Below, one piece after another: positions 1-5,144 of a stretch of 5,144 bases of DNA. This DNA comes from an uncultured Porphyromonadaceae bacterium (lineage in GTDB: Bacteria > Bacteroidota > Bacteroidia > Bacteroidales > Muribaculaceae). The stretch's first letter is position 1; every line of letters starts with the position of its first letter. The notes below the pieces were generated by a model. The model ran no database searches and was not told where the DNA came from. It saw only the letters and a list, made by a program, of their open reading frames with translations. Made by a program: the position numbers and the translations under genes. The stretch covers positions 1-5,144 of the forward strand of contig CAMWZE010000151.1 in the NCBI GenBank assembly GCA_947178685.1, given 5' to 3'.

Positions 1-9
1 TCTTTAATT

Positions 10-46
10 GTCTGACTGTCTCTTTCAGATTAATATCTGTTCAGAC
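10..46 (-). other. Nested inverted repeat after the last gene, possible weak 3'-end hairpin
   Basis: Immediately after the permease stop, arms GTCTGA (10-15) and TCAGAC (41-46) can pair, enclosing a smaller hairpin CAGAT-TAAT-ATCTG (26-39, plus-strand reading). In the direction of transcription the structure is followed by AATTAAAGA, not a T-run, so it is not a textbook intrinsic terminator. It may be a transcript 3'-end or stabilising structure, or chance. The window ends too soon to see whether another gene follows. Confidence 0.25.
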
Positions 47-47
47 T

Positions 48-953
48 TCAATCGGTTTTGTTTAAAGTGATGATATCTTTCGGACTAAACTTCTTTCCTT
101 TGAAAAGTAATGACGAACGGTAAAGTTTTCCTGCGAACACCACGCAGAAAGCAGCCGAAACATATAAAATCACAAGAGAGAGAATTGTCTGCCATACAGG
201 AGACACTCCGGACACCGCATTGATAGTTCCGACGGTCGGAGAGGTAAAAGGTATGTAATTGCAGACTATAGCTAATGTGGAATTACCATTATCAACTGCA
301 AACTGTCCGAGATAGAAAGTAGCCAGAAGCACCATTGTGATGACGGTCATATATGTTTGGTTTTCTCCATCCTTGTCAACAATCGCTCCGGAGGCTGCAT
401 AAAGGGAGCCAAAAAGTATATAGCCACCTATAAAATATAACAGCATGTAAGTAAGATAAAGATAAACCCTCGGGTCAGCCAGGTAATGCCATGGAACGGC
501 ATCTTGGAAAACCATGAAGAATACAGCCATAGCCAGAAGAATCAACGATCCCCAGACGAGGAGTTGCACAATCCCGACCAAACCGACAGCAATGATTTTG
601 GCAAGCATCAAGGTTCTTCCGTCGACCGAGGTAAGCAGAATTTCCATTATACGGTTAGACTTCTCAGTCTTGACCTTATTAAAAATCATACCGCCATAAA
701 TCATAAGAAAGAATGTCAGGAAAGCACCCATCATCATTCCCACAGCTTTGGCGGCGGTCATTTCTTCCGGATCAGGACTTGTCTGAAGGTCTTGCATCGT
801 CTTGTTGAAAGTGTCCGCTTCAGACATGAGAAGACCGAAAACAACGCCGATAGCAAGCACGACTATAGGCACAATAATAGTTCCTATCCAGAAACTTTTG
901 GATTTAACATCGGTCATGAATTCATGACGTACAATCAAAGATAATTGCGACAT
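48..953 (-). CDS. ABC-2 type transporter permease, compact form
   Basis: This is an inner-membrane subunit of 301 aa that pairs with the ATPase just upstream. Hydrophobic segments at about 21-42, 68-90, 118-148, 163-188, 200-220, 225-245 and 254-276 suggest six or seven membrane helices. The N-terminal stretch IVRHEFMTDVKSKSFW is the usual short cytosolic entry of NatB/YhaP-like permeases. The block EKSNRIMEILLTSV (97-110), then a Lys-Ile before the next helix, is the family's cytosolic motif thought to contact the ATPase, and PFTSPTV (235-241) is also typical. The loop between the first two helices is only about 25 residues (43-67). NatB/YhaP relatives are usually about 390-430 aa, with a large extracytoplasmic domain at this place, so this is a shortened form. 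The reading frame is intact and the core motifs remain, so I see no sign of a pseudogene. The ATPase stop TGA is followed in frame by TAA, then this ATG. The substrate is unknown. Confidence 0.9.
   Translation of the reverse strand: MSQLSLIVRHEFMTDVKSKSFWIGTIIVPIVVLAIGVVFGLLMSEADTFNKTMQDLQTSPDPEEMTAAKAVGMMMGAFLTFFLMIYGGMIFNKVKTEKSNRIMEILLTSVDGRTLMLAKIIAVGLVGIVQLLVWGSLILLAMAVFFMVFQDAVPWHYLADPRVYLYLTYMLLYFIGGYILFGSLYAASGAIVDKDGENQTYMTVITMVLLATFYLGQFAVDNGNSTLAIVCNYIPFTSPTVGTINAVSGVSPVWQTILSLVILYVSAAFCVVFAGKLYRSSLLFKGKKFSPKDIITLNKTD
913..928. repeat. Perfect 16-bp palindrome inside the permease 5' end
   Basis: The bases GTCATGAATTCATGAC read the same on both strands, with no mismatch and no spacer. 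The site lies 25-40 nt after the permease start codon and encodes part of RHEFMTD. It could be an operator, an RNA hairpin near the start, or simple coincidence of codons. Nothing else marks it as a regulator site, and no regulator gene is in the window. Confidence 0.4.
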
Positions 954-960
954 AATGTTA

Positions 961-1923
961 TCAGTCAGTTATTCCTATTTGTTGCTCCTCAGAGGGTAAA
1001 TTCTCGTTGGATGTATAATTGATGAAAATCTCGTTAAGGGAAGGGATTCTTTCCTCAAAATGTATCACTTCCCCCTGAAGTGCGATAGACTCAAGAATAT
1101 CATTGTTGCTGACACCCGCTTTCTTGGTGATGGAATATGCGCTTCCCTTTCTCCACTTTAAAGTTGGACTTTCCTTTACCTCAGAGACAAGACCGGAATC
1201 CATAAGAAGAGGGATTGAAAGAGGGTTTCTGGTAGTAAGGAGGAGTTCGGAAGTCTTGTGTTGTTCTTTAATGTCAGAAATCTCACCTTTCACGAGAAGA
1301 TTGCCATGATTAATTAGAGCTATGGAGGAACACATCTCTTCAATGGCTGGCATATTATGGGAAGATAACATGATGGTTGCTCCTTTCTCGTTCAGGCGAG
1401 ATATAAGGTCACGCAAGAGAAGACCATTTATGGGATCGAATCCGCTGAATGGCTCGTCGAGAATAACTAAATCGGGTTCATGCACGAGAGGGGATATAAT
1501 CTGCACTTTCTGTTGATTACCTTTAGAAAGTTCTTTGATTTTCCTTTTTTCTTGCCTTGTAAGGTTAAAGATATCCATGTACTCCTTCATAACCTCACGA
1601 AGACGATTCTTTTCCCCACCTTTCAGGAGTCCGAAATACATTATTTGATCTTCCACGCTAATCTTTTCATAAAGGCCACGTTCCTCAGGCATATAACCTA
1701 TGTGACGTCCGGCTTGAAGAGAAGCCGGAACACCGGCAATTGTAACACTTCCTGCGTCGGCCACAAGCAGACCGTTGATGATACGGAGCAGAGTAGTCTT
1801 TCCGGCACCGTTCGGACCTAAAAGACCGCATATCTCACCTTCCTTAACGTTTAAGGAGACATTATCGAGGGCTTTTGTAGTGGCAAATTCCTTGGTAAGC
1901 TCCTTGATTTCAAGAATATCCAT
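961..1923 (-). CDS. ABC transporter ATP-binding protein, NatA/YhaQ-like exporter type
   Basis: This 320-aa cytoplasmic ATPase powers the permease encoded 7 nt downstream. Motifs: Walker A GPNGAGKTT (36-44); a Q-loop region reading IGYMPEERGLY (75-85), with Glu where most ABC proteins have Gln, as is common in this subfamily; signature LSKGNQQKVQ (132-141); Walker B LVILDEP (152-158) with catalytic Glu157, then FSGFDP; and the switch histidine His189 in SSHN. Residues from about 210 to 300 form the extra C-terminal domain (DUF4162-like) of this subfamily, ending SLNEIF. I chose the ATG at 1923 because the family-typical N-terminus MDILEIKELTKEF begins there, 13 nt after the dnaG stop. A longer reading starts at a TTG at 1980, but its 19 extra residues overlap the dnaG end and look unlike any ABC N-terminus. 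A weak AGGA lies just ahead of the ATG. The substrate is unknown: sodium (NatAB), peptides, antibiotics or lipids are all possible for this group. Confidence 0.93.
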   Translation of the reverse strand: MDILEIKELTKEFATTKALDNVSLNVKEGEICGLLGPNGAGKTTLLRIINGLLVADAGSVTIAGVPASLQAGRHIGYMPEERGLYEKISVEDQIMYFGLLKGGEKNRLREVMKEYMDIFNLTRQEKRKIKELSKGNQQKVQIISPLVHEPDLVILDEPFSGFDPINGLLLRDLISRLNEKGATIMLSSHNMPAIEEMCSSIALINHGNLLVKGEISDIKEQHKTSELLLTTRNPLSIPLLMDSGLVSEVKESPTLKWRKGSAYSITKKAGVSNNDILESIALQGEVIHFEERIPSLNEIFINYTSNENLPSEEQQIGITD

Positions 1924-1936
1924 TAATCCTAATTTT

Positions 1937-4177
1937 CTATCTGTTATCTCTTCTCCCGGGAAGCAGGATTCTGTCGCCAATTTTTTTTGCGATTGAACTT
2001 CTTATCTGCATCAGGGAGTTTAATTCTATCTGTATGTTTTGTTCTTCCTCAACATTGCCTTTTCCAACTATCTCACGAAAATGCTCGAAGAGGGATTTTA
2101 TCCTTAGGTCAAGCAAGCCGTTTTTCCAGACGGTAAGAGCAGTCGGGAGAAGAGTGAAAAGTTTGTCTTCCTCTTTCTCTGCAGGTTGCTCACGAGAGTA
2201 GATGTTGCTGAGTTGATGGCGTTCAAAAATTGCTTCGTTAGCAAAATGCCTGACAGTCTCCTCTTCATGGTTTGACAATTCTCCCGCTACATAAGATTTT
2301 GCAAATTCTTCCGACTGCTCCATTTCCCATTGAGATACCTCCTCTTCCAATTTCCTTTCAGCTCTTTCAATTTCCCTCATTGAATACTGTTTGTCCGCAA
2401 TGTCGGCATACCCTTCTGAGAGACGTTCTTTCTTGGAATTATCGAGCTTGATGAGAAAATTTTCATATGCCTCTCTGAAATCCGGCATCATCTTCCGTAT
2501 TGTAGAGAAAATGTAATCAAACTCCGGCACAGAGAATTTAGTGGAATCAGAAGCAAGCTCCTCTTCAACATATTCCATGACATTTATTGGACGCTGTTCC
2601 TGATTGCTACCGTCACCGACATCCTCATAACAGAAAGTGGAAAATCCGTATCTGATGCAATATTGAAGGACTTTCCATTCCAGAGGAAGCAACGGATAAA
2701 CGGCACTTTCCTTACGTAGAAAATCAGACACCGACACATTTATTCTCGGCGAGTGAGGATAGATTCTTTCCGGTTTTGTTGTTTGTGAAACATCGGCCAC
2801 GGAATTCTCTTCAGAGGTATTCTCCTTATGGTCGGCAAAAGATCTTGACTGTTTCTTTTTGAGAATTTCAGCTTCAGTTAAGTATCTTCTGCGCTCTACC
2901 TCCCTTACCATCTCCTCTTCGCTCACATTCAACAAACGACTGCTGTCTTGTGAATAAATGAGACGCTTCATCTTATCAGGCATCTGAGCTATTGAATCCA
3001 CGATGCTTTGTATGGTTTCAAATCGCTTCTGAGGGGAATTGTCGGAGTCGGCCATCAAGACGTTAATTTTGAAACGTATGACGTCAGTCTTATTCGAACG
3101 AATATACTCCCGGATTTCTTCCGGGTCATGTTTGCGTGCAAACGAATCAGGGTCATCTCCATCCGGCAACACGAGAACATTGACATCCATCTCATTCCTA
3201 AGCAGGAGGTCCACTCCTCTAAGGGCTGCCTTAATACCGGGTGCATCGCCGTCATAAATCAGAGTGACATTCTTAGTGAATCTTTTGATTAGACCAATCT
3301 GTCCGTCTGTCAAAGAAGTTCCGGAAGAGGCAACGACATTCTTCAAACCCGCCTGCCACATTCCTATGACATCGAAATAACCCTCCACCAGAAAGCATTC
3401 GTCTTCTTTGGCGATAGCACTTTTTGCTTGGAAGAGACCGTAAAGTTGAAAGCTTTTCTTATAGATTTCAGACTCGGGGGAATTGATATACTTCGCTGTA
3501 TGCCCTTTCATATCACGACCACCGAATCCTACAACTTTACCTGCAGAATTCTGTATCGGGAAAATCACCCTGCCCGAGTATCTGCCATAGAAAAATCCTC
3601 TTTCGGATTTTCCTATTAGGCCGAGATTCTGGAGCACATCCATGCGAAGTCCGGCCTGTTTTGCGGAATTCACAAAGGCTGAGCCATTATCAAGCGCATA
3701 TCCAAGGTTGAATGCCTTAACAGCTTCATAAGTCACTCCACGTTTATCATAAAAGTAGCTTAGCCCAATGTCACGACCCTCATCAGTATCATGGAGGTTT
3801 TTCTTAAATTCCTCCATCGCCCAGATATTCGCAGCCAGCATTGAGTCATGCTCGTTTTGGCGCTCTCTTTCTTCATCCGACAGCTCACGTTCTTCAATCT
3901 TTATGCCATATTTTGCCGCCAGCATACGCAACGCTTCCGGATAGGAAACCCCTTCCTTCTCCATAAGGAAGTTAACAGGCGAGCCCCCTTTATGGCATGA
4001 AAAACAGTAGCAGAAATTGCGTGCTTTATTAACATGAAAAGATGGGGTACGTTCGTTGTGAAACGGACATAACCCCATATAATTAGCGCCGGAACGTTTG
4101 AGATGTACATAATCACTGACGACCTCGACAATATCGGCGGTATCTTTGATTCTTTGTGCAGTGGCTTTATCAATCAT
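1937..4177 (-). CDS. dnaG: DNA primase (DnaG)
   Basis: DnaG makes the short RNA primers for the replication fork and works with the DnaB helicase. The 746-aa product shows the family order. A CHC2 zinc-binding domain (about 1-95) has ligands Cys37, His40, Cys58 and Cys61 in the C-X2-H-X17-C-X2-C pattern. The RNA polymerase core (about 125-370) has the basic stretch GRYSGRVIFPI (198-208), GFGGR (217-221) and KYINSPE (229-235). The TOPRIM motifs are VEGYFDV with Glu265 and Asp269, YDGD with Asp309 and Asp311, and LPDGDDPD (337-344). Glu265, Asp269, Asp309 and Asp311 match E. coli numbering. A polar linker (about 440-490), a Glu-rich, probably coiled region (about 595-645) and a helical C-terminal segment (about 670-740), the likely helicase-binding part, follow. 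E. coli DnaG is 581 aa, so the C-terminal half is enlarged. Cys56 is an extra cysteine beside the zinc ligands. The ATG at 4177 gives the classic N-terminus and overlaps the dapA stop. The gene is not in an rpsU-dnaG-rpoD arrangement. Confidence 0.97.
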   Translation of the reverse strand: MIDKATAQRIKDTADIVEVVSDYVHLKRSGANYMGLCPFHNERTPSFHVNKARNFCYCFSCHKGGSPVNFLMEKEGVSYPEALRMLAAKYGIKIEERELSDEERERQNEHDSMLAANIWAMEEFKKNLHDTDEGRDIGLSYFYDKRGVTYEAVKAFNLGYALDNGSAFVNSAKQAGLRMDVLQNLGLIGKSERGFFYGRYSGRVIFPIQNSAGKVVGFGGRDMKGHTAKYINSPESEIYKKSFQLYGLFQAKSAIAKEDECFLVEGYFDVIGMWQAGLKNVVASSGTSLTDGQIGLIKRFTKNVTLIYDGDAPGIKAALRGVDLLLRNEMDVNVLVLPDGDDPDSFARKHDPEEIREYIRSNKTDVIRFKINVLMADSDNSPQKRFETIQSIVDSIAQMPDKMKRLIYSQDSSRLLNVSEEEMVREVERRRYLTEAEILKKKQSRSFADHKENTSEENSVADVSQTTKPERIYPHSPRINVSVSDFLRKESAVYPLLPLEWKVLQYCIRYGFSTFCYEDVGDGSNQEQRPINVMEYVEEELASDSTKFSVPEFDYIFSTIRKMMPDFREAYENFLIKLDNSKKERLSEGYADIADKQYSMREIERAERKLEEEVSQWEMEQSEEFAKSYVAGELSNHEEETVRHFANEAIFERHQLSNIYSREQPAEKEEDKLFTLLPTALTVWKNGLLDLRIKSLFEHFREIVGKGNVEEEQNIQIELNSLMQIRSSIAKKIGDRILLPGRRDNR
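1981..1988 (-). other. A8 homopolymer near the 3' end of dnaG, possible slippage site
   Basis: On the coding strand the run reads GC-A8-TT and encodes Ala-Lys-Lys-Ile (about residues 730-733 of DnaG). The reading frame of the downstream ATPase is open across this run, from just after a TAA at 2004-2002 through to its ATG at 1923. Losing one A, or a +1 ribosomal shift, would therefore replace the last residues of DnaG and continue into the ATPase. The normal frame gives an intact, typical DnaG end, so this is only a potential event. Confidence 0.35.
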
Positions 4178-5108
4178 ATTCCCATATCCTTTTGAGTCCT
4201 TCCTTCAGTTTGTCTTCGGAGGGTGTATAAAGGGATTGCAGGAGCTTATGTATTTTTTCATTAGTGCTCAACCTTGTCGGTACCAACGGGAGGCGGAGTT
4301 CATTCTCAATAAGGCCGAGTGCATTGAGAGTGCATTTTACTCCTGCGGGATTTCCATCCACGAAGAGCAGGTTGAAGAGCTCATTAAATTCCCAATGAAT
4401 AGGGAGCGCCTCTTGGAATTTACCCTCAAGGCACAGGCGCACCATTTTCCCGAACTGAACCGGAAATGCATTGCCAATTACCGAAATTACCCCGACCGCC
4501 CCTAAGGTCATCAGTGGATATGTGATGCTGTCATCACCGGAAATAACCTCAAAAGAGGCAGGTTTGTTTTTGATAATTTCCTCTATTTGTGCGAAATTTC
4601 CAGACGCTTCCTTGATTCCTATAATATTATTACAGTCGCGTGCAAGCGATAAGGTGGTGGCTGCCGTCATGTTTACACCTGTTCTCCCCGGAACATTATA
4701 AAGAATCACGGGAAGGGGAGAGGCTTCAGCAATGGCTTTATAATGCTGATATAATCCTTCTTGTGAAGGCTTATTATAGTAAGGCACAACAGACAGAATG
4801 GCATCAAATCCGGAGAAGTCAGAGCTTTTAAGCTCATTCACCACAGCTTGATTATTATTTACACCCACTCCGAGCACCAGAGGGACACGTCCGTTGTTAA
4901 CTTTTATAATTTCCTTTTTAATCTGTTCTTTTTCATCAGCGAAAAGGGCAGGGGTCTCACCCGTCGTGCCAAGCACAACAATATAGTCGGCGAGCCCGGT
5001 GATAACGTATTCCACCATAGCGCGCAGAGCATCGAAATCAACGCTTTTATCACTTTTGAAAGGGGTGACCAACGCCACTCCAAGACCTTTTAATTGTAAA
5101 TCAGCCAT
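4170..5108 (-). CDS. dapA: 4-hydroxy-tetrahydrodipicolinate synthase (DapA)
   Basis: This is a cytoplasmic TIM-barrel Schiff-base aldolase of 312 aa (E. coli DapA is 292). It condenses pyruvate with aspartate semialdehyde, the first committed step towards diaminopimelate and lysine. Visible landmarks, with E. coli equivalents: GTTGE at 47-51 holding Thr48/Thr49 (T44/T45); PYYNKPSQEGLYQH from 109 with Tyr111 (Y107); YNVPGRTG at 137-144 with Tyr137 (Y133) and Arg142 (R138); the Schiff-base lysine Lys166 in GIKEASG (K161); and GDD at 191-193. The active site is complete. Some E. coli lysine-feedback residues are changed: H53 is Ala57, H56 is Lys60 and E84 is Ala88, so feedback inhibition may be weak or absent (inference). 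The extra length is a few N-terminal residues and a C-terminal tail ending KEGLKRIWEYD. The ATG at 5108 sits just downstream of the promoter element. The last 8 nt overlap the start of dnaG. This appears to be the first gene of the transcription unit. Confidence 0.97.
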   Translation of the reverse strand: MADLQLKGLGVALVTPFKSDKSVDFDALRAMVEYVITGLADYIVVLGTTGETPALFADEKEQIKKEIIKVNNGRVPLVLGVGVNNNQAVVNELKSSDFSGFDAILSVVPYYNKPSQEGLYQHYKAIAEASPLPVILYNVPGRTGVNMTAATTLSLARDCNNIIGIKEASGNFAQIEEIIKNKPASFEVISGDDSITYPLMTLGAVGVISVIGNAFPVQFGKMVRLCLEGKFQEALPIHWEFNELFNLLFVDGNPAGVKCTLNALGLIENELRLPLVPTRLSTNEKIHKLLQSLYTPSEDKLKEGLKRIWEYD

Positions 5109-5130
5109 AAGTTTGGTTCATTTGTTGATG

Positions 5131-5138
5131 CAAAGTTA
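5131..5138 (-). promoter_or_regulatory. Bacteroidetes-type -7 promoter element for the dapA operon
   Basis: On the minus strand the bases read TAACTTTG, an exact match to the Bacteroidetes -7 consensus TAnnTTTG. The element ends 22 bases before the dapA ATG. Transcription would then begin near 5124-5127, leaving a leader of under 20 nt. The matching -33 element (TTTG or TTG about 20 bp upstream) would fall beyond base 5144, so it cannot be checked here. By eye I found only one other TAnnTTTG match on this strand in the whole window, inside the permease gene, which supports this as the main promoter of the cluster. The leader is A-rich and has no clear Shine-Dalgarno sequence, which is normal for this phylum. 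Confidence 0.68.
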
Positions 5139-5144
5139 ATAAAA

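Noticed and set aside
486..944. A 152-codon plus-strand reading frame with many His and Asn codons
   Set aside because: It lies wholly antisense to the permease gene, resembles no protein family I know, and its composition is what the complement of hydrophobic membrane codons produces.
1480..1821. A 113-codon plus-strand reading frame
   Set aside because: It is antisense to the Walker A, signature and Walker B coding regions of the ATPase and has no promoter or recognisable product.
1924..1980. N-terminal extension of the ABC ATPase from a TTG at 1980
   Set aside because: It would overlap dnaG by over 40 nt, and the 19 extra residues do not look like the family. The ATG at 1923 gives the standard N-terminus.
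4146..4505. A 119-codon plus-strand reading frame across the dapA-dnaG junction
   Set aside because: It is antisense to the 3' end of dapA and the first codons of dnaG, both strongly supported genes, and has no coding features of its own.
1..5144. Mobile element, CRISPR array, tRNA, rRNA or defence system
   Set aside because: I saw no transposase, no regularly spaced direct repeats and no RNA gene signature. Nearly every base belongs to four housekeeping-type genes on one strand.

Overview
The window looks like ordinary chromosome from a member of the Bacteroidota, most likely order Bacteroidales. I infer this from a TAnnTTTG-type -7 element ahead of the first gene, A-rich leaders with no strong Shine-Dalgarno sequence, GC content in the 40s by eye, and Bacteroidetes-like DnaG and DapA sequences. 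A gut family such as Muribaculaceae is possible, but I cannot show it from the sequence.

All four genes lie on the minus strand and read from high to low coordinates: dapA (5108 to 4170), dnaG (4177 to 1937), an ABC exporter ATPase (1923 to 961) and its ABC-2 type permease (953 to 48). dapA and dnaG overlap by 8 nt, dnaG and the ATPase are 13 nt apart, and the ATPase and permease are 7 nt apart. This spacing suggests one polycistronic unit. The only good promoter candidate is just upstream of dapA at 5131-5138. Its -33 partner would lie beyond the window edge. There is no intergenic stretch longer than 47 bases, no RNA gene, no mobile element and no CRISPR array.

Functionally the unit joins lysine/diaminopimelate synthesis (a peptidoglycan and protein precursor), replication priming, and a two-component ABC export system of unknown substrate. 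The ATPase and permease almost certainly work together. The link between dapA, dnaG and the exporter is positional only.

I did not find a previously undescribed system. The points most worth a second look are: the dapA/dnaG stop-start overlap; loss of the E. coli-type lysine-feedback residues in DapA; the long C-terminal part of DnaG; an A8 tract near the end of dnaG where a one-base slip would fuse DnaG to the ATPase; a compact permease without the usual large extracytoplasmic domain; and a perfect 16-bp palindrome near the permease start.
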